Assembly: GCF_018394335.1 (NCBI RefSeq)
Contig: NZ_CP074572.1
Coordinates: 2,294,001 to 2,358,000 of the forward strand
Length of the DNA: 64,000 bases
Source: Shewanella dokdonensis
Lineage (GTDB): Bacteria > Pseudomonadota > Gammaproteobacteria > Enterobacterales > Shewanellaceae
Reading direction: 5' to 3'
Both the position numbers and the translations under genes were made by a program. Numbering within the stretch: the stretch's first letter is position 1; every line of letters begins with the position of its first letter. The notes under the pieces are model-generated. The model was not told the DNA's origin and made no database searches. It worked only from the letters and a program-made list of their open reading frames with translations. Positions 9,393 to 19,127 of the stretch are shown here, piece after piece.

Positions 9393-10640
9393 ATGAGCGA
9401 TTTACGTCAGAAAGCACTTGATTACCATCAGTTCCCCGTTCCCGGAAAAACCGCCGTTGCCTTGACGAAAGCGGCTAGCACCAGTTTGGATTTGGCCTTG
9501 GCATACAGCCCCGGCGTGGCAGAGCCAGTGCGAGAAATCGCCGCCAACGCTGCCGAGGCTTACCGCTATACCAATAAAGGCAATACCGTAGCGGTGATCA
9601 CCAATGGCACCGCTATTTTAGGGCTAGGTAATCTTGGGCCTTTAGCTTCGAAACCGGTGATGGAAGGTAAAGCACTGTTATTCAAACGCTTTGCTAATAT
9701 CGATGCTACCGATATTGAAGTGAAACACCGTACCAATGAAGAATTTATCAACACGGTGGCGGCCATTGCCGATACTTTTGGCGGTATCAACCTGGAAGAT
9801 ATTAAGGCGCCAGAGTGTTTTGAAATTGAACAGGAACTGATTAAGCGTTGCAGTATTCCGGTGTTCCACGATGATCAGCATGGTACCGCTATTGTCACCG
9901 CGGCGGGGATGCTGAATGCGTTGGAAATTCAGGGCAAGCAGATCGCGCAAGCGGTATTTGTTTGCATGGGTGCGGGCGCTGCGGCCGTTGCCTGTATGTC
10001 GCTGCTGGTTAAGTGTGGGGCATTACGGGAAAACATCTATATGCTCGATCGTAAAGGCGTTATCCATAGCCGCCGCAGCGATCTTAACGAATATAAATCG
10101 TTGTTTGCCAACAACACTGACAAACGCACCCTGCATGATGTTATTCAAGGGGCGGATGTGTTTCTTGGGGTGTCTGGCGCCAATGTGTTAAGCGCCGACG
10201 ATATTGCACTCATGGCAGAACGGCCAATTGTGTTTGCCTGTTCAAATCCAGATCCAGAAATCAAACCGGAACTGGCCCATGCGGTGCGTAAAGACTTAAT
10301 CATGGGCACTGGTCGCAGTGATTATCCTAATCAAGTCAACAATGTGCTGTGTTTCCCATTTATCTTCCGTGGGGCGCTGGATGTCAGAGCACGGCGCATC
10401 AATGATGAGATGAAACTGGCGGCGGTGCATGCCATTGCCGGTTTGGCTCGGGAAGCGGTTCCCGCCGAAGTGTTGGCTGCTTATCCAGATGTTAATTCGC
10501 TCAGTTTTGGGCCTGAATATGTGTTGCCAAAGCCGATGGACCCACGGCTGCTGCCGCGAGTAGCCCGAGCGGTTGCTGAAGCAGCGATTGCTTCTGGCAG
10601 TGCCCAGGTGACTGAGCTGCCGGCAGATTATCTGCGCTGA
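9393..10640 (+). CDS. Malic enzyme, short form (NAD(P)-dependent, MaeB-like)
   Basis: Oxidative decarboxylation of malate to pyruvate and CO2, linking the TCA cycle to pyruvate and supplying NAD(P)H. 415 residues. It shows AYSPGVAEPVREI, the tyrosine/lysine-containing catalytic region KGNTVAVITNGTAILGLGN, the metal-binding region (NLEDIKAPECFEIE and FHDDQHGTAIV), and the Rossmann segment FVCMGAGAAAVACMSLL near residue 190. The phosphotransacetylase-like C-terminal domain of E. coli MaeB is absent, so it resembles the shorter bacterial enzymes. Cofactor choice cannot be read safely from the sequence. Transcribed alone, with a hairpin after it. Confidence 0.93.
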   Translation: MSDLRQKALDYHQFPVPGKTAVALTKAASTSLDLALAYSPGVAEPVREIAANAAEAYRYTNKGNTVAVITNGTAILGLGNLGPLASKPVMEGKALLFKRFANIDATDIEVKHRTNEEFINTVAAIADTFGGINLEDIKAPECFEIEQELIKRCSIPVFHDDQHGTAIVTAAGMLNALEIQGKQIAQAVFVCMGAGAAAVACMSLLVKCGALRENIYMLDRKGVIHSRRSDLNEYKSLFANNTDKRTLHDVIQGADVFLGVSGANVLSADDIALMAERPIVFACSNPDPEIKPELAHAVRKDLIMGTGRSDYPNQVNNVLCFPFIFRGALDVRARRINDEMKLAAVHAIAGLAREAVPAEVLAAYPDVNSLSFGPEYVLPKPMDPRLLPRVARAVAEAAIASGSAQVTELPADYLR

Positions 10641-10653
10641 TCGTTTGGGTCGT

Positions 10654-10678
10654 GGCCGCATCTGGTGCGTTTGCGGCC
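10654..10678 (+). terminator. Possible terminator after the malic enzyme gene
   Basis: GGCCGCA (10654-10660) and TGCGGCC (10672-10678) form a 7-bp GC-rich stem with an 11-base loop. The following tail (GACTTCTTAATCC) is only weakly T-rich. Confidence 0.5.
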
Positions 10679-10806
10679 GACTTCTTAATCCTTTATATGG
10701 TTGCCATTTGGTTAATTCAGCTTAATAATCAACCAGGTGGCACTGCAGTTTGCATCAATTGCACTGTGGCTGGATGTCTTATTACCAACGGCAGGAACGC
10801 CAGACC

Positions 10807-12711
10807 ATGAATCTTACCCGTATGCTGACAACCCGACTGACCCGCTTCTGGTTGTGGTCATTGCTGGCGTTGTTGGTTATTGGTTTGCTATTCACTTTTG
10901 TTGGCTACTGGCGCATTGTCAGCCAGCAGCAACAGCAACAGCTAAATGTGATACAGCAACAGTTGTTGCAACATTATCGGGATGGGCAGCTAACCCAGGC
11001 CGATAATTGGTTACCACCGCTATTGGCACTGACCGATATTACCGAAGTGCGGATCTGGCAAGGGACACAACTGCGACAACAATTTAGTCGCGCTCATGCC
11101 TCAAACGGCCAGCGTAGCATGCGTCTGTTGTTGGATGAACAGGCGGATATCTGGGCTGAATTGCGACTGCGCTCGCCATGGCAGCATTATTTCCCATCGA
11201 GCGGTGACTGGTGGTTATTACTGACAACGCTGTTGTTACTCTTGCTGCTGTTGCGACTCGGATATCTGTGGTATTCGCAGCAACTGCAAGGGATGGAAAC
11301 CGTTGCCGACCGCTGCCGCTTGATCCTCAAAGGGCGTTACCCGCAAGCACGTAATCTAAGCAGTGTTAGTCATCCTCGTTTTATCAACCGGGCGTTAAGT
11401 AAGTTACTGGATGAGCTTGCCGATGCCCGTAAAGAGCGTGCTCGTTTTGATAATTTCATCCGCAGCAATACTTTTCTGGATCATGAAACCCATATCGGCA
11501 ACCGCCTGTTTTTAGACAACCGTCTGAATGCGCTAAGTAATGCACAGGGCATGATGGCGCATGGCGTATTGTTGTTACTGGAATTTGAAGAGTTGGAGCA
11601 GCTCAGCGGCGAAGGGCAAATGGGCGATTATCTCAATCTCAATGTTGCCCATATCAGTCGGTTGTTACATAGCCAAGCCAACAGTGTGTTCGCCCGCCGC
11701 AGTTACAATCAGTTGGCGATTGTGGTGACTCAAATCAGTCTGGCAGAAGCGGAGCAGCTAGCGGCCAAGTTGATTAAACTGTGCACCAGCCTGTTACCAC
11801 GCGAACTGCAAAACCGTAGTAACAGTTGTCATCTTGGTGGTGCATATTTCAAGTTGGGCGATAACCAACAACAGTTGTTGGAAGAAGCTGAAATGGCCCT
11901 CAGAGCCGCACAGATCCAAGGCGTTAGCACTTGGTTTATGTATGATAAAGGGGCGGTCGATGCTGAGTTTGCCAGAGGCTCCGTGCGTTGGCGTAGCTTT
12001 TTGGAACTGGCATTAGAACAGCGGCGTTTTGTTGTATTTGCGCAGCCGGTTTTTGATACGGAAGGTAAGCTACATCACCAGGAAATATTTACCCGCGCTA
12101 AGGAACCCAATGGTACTTTGGTGCGAGCGACCCTGTTTTTGCCAATGGCGGCAAAATGTGGCTTGTTGCCTAAAATTGAACGACAAACGATAGAAAAAGT
12201 GGTTTATGAACTACTGCCTAAAGCCAACGCCGAGGCGATTTTCAGCGTGAATCTCTCGGAAGATACACTGATGAATAATGATTTCATGCGTTGGCTGCGT
12301 ACTTTATTACTGGAACATCGGGATTTGGCGCCGCGGCTGATCTTCGAAGTGGATGAAGCGGTTGCCAGCCGTTGCCAGCAGGAATTACAACCTAAGCTAC
12401 GGCTGATCCGCAAAATGGGCGCCCGCTTGTGTGTCGATCATGTGGGCTTGCAGGTGGTCAGCAGCCAGTACATCACTGAAGGTAGTTTTGCGCTGTTAAA
12501 GTTACATCGTTCGCTGATCAAACAGATCCACCTGCGGGCTGAGAATCAACTGTTTATCCGTAGTTTGCTCGGTGGTTTGCATCAAACCGATGTGGAAGTG
12601 ATCGCCGAGGGCGTTGAACAGTTTGAAGAGTGGCAGACATTACGGGTGTTGGGGGTCAGTGCCGCACAAGGCCCTTGGTTTGCTGATCCAGAACCGGCCG
12701 CGGTGAGTTAA
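10807..12711 (+). CDS. csrD: CsrD/MshH, degenerate GGDEF-EAL regulator of Csr small RNA decay
   Basis: Membrane protein of 634 residues. In E. coli CsrD makes the CsrB/C RNAs susceptible to RNase E and thus tunes CsrA activity; in Vibrio and Shewanella the gene leads the MSHA locus as mshH. The start at MNLTRMLTTRLTRF is preceded by AGGAAC. Two membrane helices (about 13-36 and 137-157) flank a periplasmic region, then comes a HAMP-like linker. The GGDEF domain has a degenerate active site (ARRSYNQLAIVV where GGDEF should be). In the EAL domain the signature is EIF, with most metal ligands missing, so it is probably catalytically dead, as CsrD is. It lies 157 bases upstream of mshI. Confidence 0.88.
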   Translation: MNLTRMLTTRLTRFWLWSLLALLVIGLLFTFVGYWRIVSQQQQQQLNVIQQQLLQHYRDGQLTQADNWLPPLLALTDITEVRIWQGTQLRQQFSRAHASNGQRSMRLLLDEQADIWAELRLRSPWQHYFPSSGDWWLLLTTLLLLLLLLRLGYLWYSQQLQGMETVADRCRLILKGRYPQARNLSSVSHPRFINRALSKLLDELADARKERARFDNFIRSNTFLDHETHIGNRLFLDNRLNALSNAQGMMAHGVLLLLEFEELEQLSGEGQMGDYLNLNVAHISRLLHSQANSVFARRSYNQLAIVVTQISLAEAEQLAAKLIKLCTSLLPRELQNRSNSCHLGGAYFKLGDNQQQLLEEAEMALRAAQIQGVSTWFMYDKGAVDAEFARGSVRWRSFLELALEQRRFVVFAQPVFDTEGKLHHQEIFTRAKEPNGTLVRATLFLPMAAKCGLLPKIERQTIEKVVYELLPKANAEAIFSVNLSEDTLMNNDFMRWLRTLLLEHRDLAPRLIFEVDEAVASRCQQELQPKLRLIRKMGARLCVDHVGLQVVSSQYITEGSFALLKLHRSLIKQIHLRAENQLFIRSLLGGLHQTDVEVIAEGVEQFEEWQTLRVLGVSAAQGPWFADPEPAAVS

Positions 12712-12792
12712 ATATTTTGATAGGCTTGCGCTACCTCAGGGTTTACGTAAATATTCCTTATAAAATGAAAAAATTAGCGTGTAGAATAACTT

Positions 12793-12820
12793 TGTCATGA
12801 CATTTTATTGACACTGTCAA
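12793..12820. promoter_or_regulatory. Paired TGTCA/TGACA palindromes upstream of the MSHA operon
   Basis: TGTCATGACA (12793-12802) is a perfect palindrome. TTGACA-C-TGTCAA (12808-12820) is a second one built from the same half-sites in the opposite order. They sit 67-94 bases before the ORF start at 12869, in an AT-rich gap, the likely operon promoter. I cannot name the regulator. Confidence 0.4.
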
Positions 12821-12868
12821 ATGTATTAAGCCGCAAGTTAAGGCCTCGCAAAGCGATTTTTACAGGAT

Positions 12869-13762
12869 GTGGAACCGATTGTTGATATGGCAAATAAACC
12901 ATTAATAAAAATGCCGTTTATGAAATCTCGTTTGGCAGTAACACCTACCGGGATTTTTCTGGGAGATGACACCGCCTGGGTATACCGTTCGGCGGCGGGA
13001 CAAACGCCCTACAGCGCCAGTTATCCCCACAGCCAAAATTGGTCTGCACTGTTTAACCGCATCGCTGCCGACATCGGCCCATCACTGATCCAGTTGGTTC
13101 TCTGCCCGACATTTTATCAATTGGTTACGGCGGATAAACCAGCAGTGGCTGCCGAAGAAGTGGCACAGGCATTACTCTGGTCGGTTAAAGATATGGTGGC
13201 AATGCCGCCACAGAATATTCATCTGGATTATTTTGAGTCGTCACTGACCAATAGCAACAAGTTACAAGTGGTTATTACGGATAAAGCCGTGTTGTCAGCT
13301 ATTGCCCAAAGTGCTGATGCGGCGGGTATGCGTTTTGCCGGCATCTCAGTGGAAGAGTTGATGCCAACCAACCTGTTTGCTGATGAGTCACATGCCAGAC
13401 TGGTTATCAGTCATGTCCCCGCTGAAGATGTACTGCTGACGGTGGTGCGTGCCGGGGAATTGTGTATGCATCGACGCATCCGTGGTTTTCGGGAACTGGA
13501 TAATGTTGATGCCGATGCCCTGCATTTGGGAGTTGCGGATAATCTTAGCCTAGAGATCCAGCGCTCCATGGATTTCTTTGAAAGCCAACTGCGGCAACCG
13601 CCGGTAGCGGCTATCGACCTGCTGGTACAGGGCGCAACGGATGCCTTGGTCAAAGCGGTTTCCGCGAATTTCAACCAGCCAGTACAGGCAACGGCCTGTG
13701 AACAGGTGGGCGCGAAAATGGCGGCGTTAGCGTTTGCCGAATTACAGCGGGAGAGGGCATGA
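12869..13762 (+). CDS. mshI: MshI, MSHA pilus assembly protein (PilM/GspL-like)
   Basis: Cytoplasmic actin-fold protein thought to act like PilM in the inner membrane assembly platform of the mannose-sensitive haemagglutinin pilus. About 297 residues from GTG at 12869. An ATG at 12887 (MANKPLIKMPF) with GGAA upstream is equally plausible and gives 291. Sequence such as GIFLGDDTAWVYRSA near the start and the C-terminal VAAIDLLVQGATDALV resemble PilM-type proteins. First gene of the pilus operon. It overlaps the next gene by 4 bases (ATGAG). Confidence 0.85.
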   Translation: MEPIVDMANKPLIKMPFMKSRLAVTPTGIFLGDDTAWVYRSAAGQTPYSASYPHSQNWSALFNRIAADIGPSLIQLVLCPTFYQLVTADKPAVAAEEVAQALLWSVKDMVAMPPQNIHLDYFESSLTNSNKLQVVITDKAVLSAIAQSADAAGMRFAGISVEELMPTNLFADESHARLVISHVPAEDVLLTVVRAGELCMHRRIRGFRELDNVDADALHLGVADNLSLEIQRSMDFFESQLRQPPVAAIDLLVQGATDALVKAVSANFNQPVQATACEQVGAKMAALAFAELQRERA

Positions 13763-14360
13763 GTAAAACCCGGATCAATCTGTATAGCGCTGAGTTGCTG
13801 CCCGCTAAGTTACGGCTGAGTTTTGCCAGAACGCTGTTATTTTCTTTAGGACTGCTGCTGTTGGGGGCGTGTTCCTAGCATTTGGCTGGTGGCAACAGCA
13901 ACAAGTCAATCAGCAACTGCAAACGTTACAGCAACAAAATGCCACGCTAGAACAACAGAAAAATAGTCTGCAACAGGCGCTGAGCAAACATCAGCCGGAC
14001 GCCGCTCTACAGGCAAAACTAAGCCAGATGACTCAGGAGCAGCAGCTTAAAACACTGCTATTAACGGAACTGGCTAAGCGTGAGCAATTCAAGTCATCGG
14101 GGTTTACCAACATGCTAGAGGAGTTGGCCAAGGTGGCCGATGGTAGTGTCTGGTTATCCCATATCCATTTAGCACCACAAAACCTGTTGTTTGAAGGTTA
14201 TACCCTGAAGCCAGAAAATGTGCCTAACTGGGTGGTGCGTCTCAGTGACACCGAAAGTTTTAAAGGTAAAGCGTTCGCTTCAATGACCATGAATCGTGGC
14301 GAGCAACAACCGTTGGCCTTCCGGCTGACCACGGCGGCGAAGGAGGCAGAAAAACAATGA
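13759..14360 (+). CDS. Second MshI-type protein (PilN-like); frame break in a G run
   Basis: Probably the PilN-like partner, often annotated MshI2 in Shewanella. The start at 13759 reads MSKTRINLYSAELLPAKLRL, a typical PilN-type amphipathic opening, and leads into a membrane helix (LLFSLGLLLLGG). The frame stops at 13878 but continues in the next frame as VFLAFGWWQQQQVNQQL if one G is added to the G5 run at 13863-13867. The corrected length is 200 residues, with a Gln-rich coiled coil (about 45-85) and a small alpha/beta domain (DGSVWLSHIHLAPQN...). Overlaps mshJ by 4 bases. Confidence 0.85.
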
Positions 14361-15012
14361 GTGCCTTCGGGAATTTGTCATCGAAGTTTGACCAACTGTC
14401 GCGGCGTGAACGGGTTATGGTCGCTGGTGTCTGCTGGGTGCTGATCGCCGTGTTGCTGTATCTGCCTATGGAATCCCTATGGCTACAATATCAGCGGCAA
14501 CAGCAACAGTTACACTCAGTCGTCAATCTGCGCCAGGGCAATAGTGAGCAGATTGCATTGTTACAGCAACGTCTTGCGCAAGATCCCAATCAGGCATTGC
14601 ACCAGCAGATTGATACTCTGCAACAACAGATTGTGGCGCTGGATCAGCGGCTAAACAGTGAAACGGTCGATCTCATCCCGGCGGCGCGTATGCCTGCATT
14701 ATTGACTAAACTGCTACAGCAGAGTCAGGGGTGAAATTGCAAGAGTTCCATTCTATCGCTCCTACGCCGCTGTTGGTGGTGGGCGATGAGGGCAAGGAAC
14801 AGATGAACCTCTATAGTCATGGCATCAGCCTGACATTTGTGGGGGATTATTTTTCTGTGTTGAAATTCGTCCGTACCGTAGAAGAGATGCCAGAAAAACT
14901 CTACTGGCAAAGTCTGGATTATCAAGTACAGCAGTTCCCCGAAGCTAGTGTCAAACTGGCATTGTATACCGTCAGCATCAATAAGGACTTTATCAGTGTG
15001 GCAACTCATTAA
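14357..15012 (+). CDS. mshJ: MshJ, MSHA pilus assembly protein (PilO-like); frame break in a G run
   Basis: Inner-membrane alignment protein of the PilO type. It has a cytoplasmic N-terminus with SRRERVMVAG, one membrane helix (about 25-42), a Gln-rich coiled coil (about 46-105) and a C-terminal periplasmic domain. The first frame ends at 14734; the rest (KLQEFHSIAPTPLLVVGDEG... to 15012) is in the next frame. Adding one G to the G4 run at 14728-14731 joins them into 218 residues. The join runs LLQQSQG-VKLQEF without loss of sense. Confidence 0.88.
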
Positions 15013-15325
15013 TGTGGCCGTATTGGCACTGTTGATACTGGCAGCACCCGCCAAGGCCGCCAGTTTGCGTGACCCCACTATGCCTCCCGTAGGGATGACA
15101 AGTGTTAACACCACTCACAGTGGCACGGCTGAGTCGCTGGTATTGAACAGCATTATTCAAGGGGCTACTGGAGCCAAAGCGATTATTAACAATCAGTTGT
15201 ATCGCCAAGGTGCGCGACTGCAAGGTACGGCAATCCGCTATATTGGCGCTAACGAAGTGCTGTTGGCAGATGGCCGCAGGTTACAGTTGTTCAAAAAAAT
15301 CACCGAGCCAAATAAGAAGAGATAA
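14996..15325 (+). CDS. mshK: MshK, MSHA biogenesis protein (PilP-like)
   Basis: Small exported protein, 109 residues. The start is GTG at 14996 (MWQLINVAVLALLILAAPAK), with AAGGA 8 bases upstream, overlapping the end of mshJ by 17 bases. The signal peptide ends near AKA. The mature part (LRDPTMPPVG ... SIIQGATGAKAIINNQLY ... RLQGTAIRYIGANEVLL) has the short beta-rich PilP/GspC HR-like form that contacts the secretin. It is followed directly by mshL. Confidence 0.87.
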   Translation: MWQLINVAVLALLILAAPAKAASLRDPTMPPVGMTSVNTTHSGTAESLVLNSIIQGATGAKAIINNQLYRQGARLQGTAIRYIGANEVLLADGRRLQLFKKITEPNKKR

Positions 15326-15328
15326 CGC

Positions 15329-17011
15329 ATGAGCAAACTTATTTTTATTCTGCCTTTGCTTGCGGTGACGCTGGCGGCCTGTCAGACCACACGTCCGGCA
15401 CCAGAAGCTTCTCGCTCGGCTCTGCGGGAATCTTTACAACCGGCAACGGCGAAACCTGTGCCACCCGCAGCGCCCTTGCCGCAGCAGTTACAACAAGAAT
15501 TGACAGGAAATAATCTGCTCAGTGGCCTTGATACCCAAGTGGCGGCGGAACGTCGTTTCAACGTGTCTGCGCACGATGTGGATGCCAAAGTATTTTTTGC
15601 CAGCTTAGTTGAAGGAACACCACTCAGTGTTGCGGTGCACCCTAATGTTAGCGGCACCATTTCCTTATCGTTGAAAGGAGTCACGCTCAGTGAAGTGCTG
15701 AAAGTCGTGCAGGATATCTACGGCTATGAAATCAGCCGCGATGGCAAAGTGCTACAGGTGTTCCCGGCGGGCATGCGCACTGAAACCTTCCCGGTGAATT
15801 ATCTGGATATGGAACGGGTGGGGTTGTCGTTGACTTCGGTCAGTTCTGGCCGTATCAGTGATGGCAACAACAATAATAACAATAACCAAAATAACCGAAC
15901 AGGAAACAGCTCGTTTTCGTCCAAGTTTGATTCATCAGGTTATAGCAATAACCGTGATAGCAATAGCCGCAGCAACAGCACTAATGGCACTTTTATCAGT
16001 TCCGAAACCAAAACTGACTTCTGGACGCAACTGCAAAAGACTCTTGAAGCTATTGTCGGGTCGGGTGATGGTCGTGGCGTTGTGGTCAGCCCGCAGGCCG
16101 GACTGGTAACTATACGCGCCTATCCCGATGAATTACGCCAGATCCATAGCTTCTTGAAACAATCGGAAGATCATCTGCAACGCCAGGTGATCCTAGAAGC
16201 GAAAATCTTGGAAGTGCGACTGTCTGATGGCTACCAACAAGGGATCCAGTGGCAGAATGTGCTCGGCAGTGCTTTAGCGCATGGCAACACCTCTGTAAGT
16301 TTCAATACCAGCCCTGGACAGTTTAGTGACACTATCAGTCAGTCATTGGGCGGTGTGACCTCTTTGTCATTAACGGGGTCGGATTTCTCGGCGCTGATCA
16401 GCTTGCTCGATACGCAAGGCGATGTAGACGTATTGTCTAGCCCAAGGGTGACAGCTTCCAACAATCAAAAGGCGGTGATTAAAGTCGGTACCGATGAATA
16501 CTATGTCACCGATGTTTCTTCTACTACCGTAGCCAGCTCTGCCACATCCGTCACCACGCCAGATGTGCAGTTAACCCCGTTTTTCTCGGGCATTGCGCTG
16601 GACGTGACCCCTCAGATTGATGATAACGGCAATGTATTACTGCATGTTCACCCCTCAGTCACCGAGGTGAATGACCAGCAAAAGAGTATCCAAGTGGGCG
16701 ATTCAACGCTGGATCTGCCATTAGCTCAGAGTCAGATCCGTGAGTCTGACACTGTCATTCGCGCTAAATCAGGTGATGTGGTGGTGATTGGCGGCCTGAT
16801 GAAAAGTGATACCTCAGAGAAAGTCTCCAAAGTGCCGTTATTGGGCGATGTGCCCCTTTTAGGACAACTGTTTACCAACAAGGTTAAAGCGGTGCAGAAA
16901 ACCGAACTGGTGATCTTGCTAAAACCAACTGTGGTAGAAGGTGATACCTGGAAACAGGAATTAAAGCGTTCACAATCCCTGCTGGATCGCTGGTATCCGC
17001 AGAGTAACTAA
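15329..17011 (+). CDS. mshL: MshL, MSHA pilus secretin
   Basis: Outer-membrane secretin ring through which the pilus emerges. 560 residues. It has a lipoprotein-type signal (LPLLAVTLAAC, Cys at about 18), an N0/STN-like domain (about 75-150: VDAKVFFASLVEGTPLSVAV), a low-complexity Asn/Ser-rich linker (about 176-215), N1-like repeats, then the secretin core (about 290-550) with VLSSPRVTASNNQKAVIKVG and the closing signature VPLLGDVPLLGQLF. Sits 3 bases after mshK. Confidence 0.95.
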   Translation: MSKLIFILPLLAVTLAACQTTRPAPEASRSALRESLQPATAKPVPPAAPLPQQLQQELTGNNLLSGLDTQVAAERRFNVSAHDVDAKVFFASLVEGTPLSVAVHPNVSGTISLSLKGVTLSEVLKVVQDIYGYEISRDGKVLQVFPAGMRTETFPVNYLDMERVGLSLTSVSSGRISDGNNNNNNNQNNRTGNSSFSSKFDSSGYSNNRDSNSRSNSTNGTFISSETKTDFWTQLQKTLEAIVGSGDGRGVVVSPQAGLVTIRAYPDELRQIHSFLKQSEDHLQRQVILEAKILEVRLSDGYQQGIQWQNVLGSALAHGNTSVSFNTSPGQFSDTISQSLGGVTSLSLTGSDFSALISLLDTQGDVDVLSSPRVTASNNQKAVIKVGTDEYYVTDVSSTTVASSATSVTTPDVQLTPFFSGIALDVTPQIDDNGNVLLHVHPSVTEVNDQQKSIQVGDSTLDLPLAQSQIRESDTVIRAKSGDVVVIGGLMKSDTSEKVSKVPLLGDVPLLGQLFTNKVKAVQKTELVILLKPTVVEGDTWKQELKRSQSLLDRWYPQSN

Positions 17012-17026
17012 CAGGCCAGAGGTGCC

Positions 17027-17922
17027 ATGTATCTGCAGCATTTTGGTATGCGTAGCATGCCGTTTGCACTGACGCCGAACACCGAGTTTTTTCGGACTGC
17101 CGCCGCATGTTGAGGCGCTGCAAGTGCTGCAAGTGGCGTTGCAGACCGGTGAAGGTTTTATCAAAGTTACTGGCGAAGTGGGCACCGGCAAGACCTTAAT
17201 CTGCCGCAAACTGCTTAACGAATTGTCGGCGCAGTTTGTCTGTGCTTGGTTGCCTAATCCCTACCTGACTCCGGCGGAGTTGCGAGTCGCGGTCGCCGAG
17301 GAATTAGGGATTTCATTGCCGCAGAGTTGTGACCAACAGCATTTAACCGGGCTTATTCAACAGCGATTGTTGCAGCTCAGTGCGGAAGATAAGCAGATAG
17401 TGCTGCTACTGGATGAGGCAGGCGCTGCCTGATGATAGTTTGGAGGCATTACGGCTGTTTACCAATCTGGAAACCGAACAGCGCAAGTTAGTGCAGGTGG
17501 TATTGTTTGGGCAGCCTGAACTGGATCAGCGTTTGGCGCAAAAACAGTTTCGACAGTTGCGCCAACGTATCACCTTTAGCTATCAGTTGCGGCCACTACA
17601 GGGGGCAGAAGTCGGCGCCTATTTGCGACACCGTTTAGCGGTATCGGGTTATCAAGGTGCCCCGTTGTTCAGCGTCTCCATGATTAAAAAACTGACCAAA
17701 GCATCCCGAGGTATTCCAAGATTGATCAACATTCTTGCCCATAAAGCACTGTTGCTGAGTTATGGCGAGGGGCTTGCCAAGGTGACCAATAAACAGTTGC
17801 GGGCGGCCATTGCCGATACCGAGGATGCTTCACCACTGAACAGCCATCGTTGGTTGTGGACGGGGGCGTTGTTACTGGTATCGCTGGCAGTGGTTGGATA
17901 TATAAAAGGAGTGTCCTGGTGA
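17027..17922 (+). CDS. mshM: MshM, ExeA/GspA-type ATPase of the MSHA system; two frame breaks
   Basis: AAA ATPase of the ExeA family, probably helping place the secretin or assembly complex. The start at MYLQHFGMRSMPFALTPNT is typical of the family. Three reading frames must be joined. One extra T in the T6 run at 17087-17092 breaks the first (EFF...GLPPHVEALQVL). A second break lies near 17417-17421 inside Walker B (LLLDEA-QALPDDS), where a net gain of one or loss of two bases is needed. Walker A is GEVGTGKT. After the ATPase comes RGIPRLINILAHKAL, then one membrane helix (WTGALLLVSLAVVGYI) near the C-terminus. Corrected length about 297. Overlaps mshN by 4 bases. Confidence 0.88.
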
Positions 17923-19127
17923 GCGTTGTCAATCAGATGCTAAAAGATCTCGACAAGCGCCAGCAACCGCATGCCTTGTCTGGCGTGCCACAACATACCG
18001 CAGTGCCGCTCTCAGCATCACAGCCCTGGCGGTTACTCTGGTTAGGACTTATCGCTGGTGTGCTGCTAGTCGCCGTGGGCATTTATGGTTGGACCATCTT
18101 TAACAACCGTCCTCATGCCGGCACTGTTTCACCGTCAGCGCCACAAATGTCAGCACTGCCAACGCCAGCGGTGGCGGCTGCAAGCGCGACCGAAACTCAG
18201 ACAGTTGCCGCGCCAACCGTTACAACGGAAACTCCTCAAGCAGCACTAGCACCAACAACGGTTACTCAAGAAACGGCAGCGCAGCCAACAGCGACTGCTG
18301 TGCCTATAACGACTCATGTAGATGCGGCATCACGCCCGTCTTCTGCTGTTGCTGCGCCCACCATAACTCCTGAGGTTGCGGTAGCCGCAGAGTTGCCAAA
18401 AGCTAACCGCCAAACCGCGAGTGATACAGACGGTAATCCGCAAACCGCAGTAGCAGACGCTCGCAAACCCAGTATTAACGCTGCCGCAGTCAAACCAACA
18501 GAGACAGCAACTACCGGCAAGATGCAGATCACTGAAGTCAAGTTGACGCCGGAACAACTGGCGCAGCGGCAATATCAGGCCGGCATGAATGCCCAGCAAA
18601 ACGGTGATATGGCTACCGCAGTTGCCGCCTTGCAGCGGGCGCTGGAGTTGTATCCGGCATTGCATTCCGCTCGTACACAGTTAGCGGCGCTTTATTACGG
18701 TGCCGGACAGTTAACCGATGCTGCCGCCTTGCTGCAAAACGGAGTTAATCATTATCCCTCACAGCAGCAGTTTTGGTTGCTGCTGGGTCGCGTACAACTG
18801 GCGCAGGGCAAATCTGCCGAGGCACAGGCCAGTTTGCAACATATTGCTGATACGTCCGAGTTGGCCACCGATAAATGGCTAACCTTGGCTAAACTTGGGC
18901 AGCAGAACAGTGACTGGGTGTTAATGCAGCAGAGCTATCAGAAACTGGTTGCCTCGGCTGCCAATGATGGCCGCTGGTGGCTGGGCTTGGCACATGCGCA
19001 GGACGCCGCTAGCGACTATCCGGCCGCGCTGGCGTCATACCGTCAGGCATTGCAACGCGACAACCTGTCGCTAGATGCCCGCGCTTATATTGAAAACCGA
19101 ATTGCCCAGATAGGAGACCGTCAGTGA
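17919..19127 (+). CDS. mshN: MshN, TPR protein of the MSHA system
   Basis: 402 residues. The start is GTG at 17919 (MSVVNQMLKDLDKRQQP), with AAAGGAG 7 bases upstream. The N-terminus carries the short VNQMLKDLDKR motif also seen in GspB/PilP-linked proteins, followed by one membrane helix (about 36-58), a long Ala/Thr/Pro-rich linker (about 65-205), and periplasmic tetratricopeptide repeats (about 215-400: YQAGMNAQQNGDMATAVAAL, ALASYRQALQRDNLSLDARA). Likely a periplasmic partner of MshM/MshL. It overlaps mshE by 4 bases. Confidence 0.9.
   Translation: MSVVNQMLKDLDKRQQPHALSGVPQHTAVPLSASQPWRLLWLGLIAGVLLVAVGIYGWTIFNNRPHAGTVSPSAPQMSALPTPAVAAASATETQTVAAPTVTTETPQAALAPTTVTQETAAQPTATAVPITTHVDAASRPSSAVAAPTITPEVAVAAELPKANRQTASDTDGNPQTAVADARKPSINAAAVKPTETATTGKMQITEVKLTPEQLAQRQYQAGMNAQQNGDMATAVAALQRALELYPALHSARTQLAALYYGAGQLTDAAALLQNGVNHYPSQQQFWLLLGRVQLAQGKSAEAQASLQHIADTSELATDKWLTLAKLGQQNSDWVLMQQSYQKLVASAANDGRWWLGLAHAQDAASDYPAALASYRQALQRDNLSLDARAYIENRIAQIGDRQ

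Noticed and set aside
10807..12711. csrD as an active diguanylate cyclase or phosphodiesterase
   Set aside because: The GGDEF and EAL signatures are both replaced by unrelated residues, in line with the catalytically dead CsrD family.
15837..16000. Asn-codon repeat in mshL as a CRISPR-like or tandem repeat array
   Set aside because: It is irregular low-complexity coding sequence in frame with the secretin, not spaced direct repeats.
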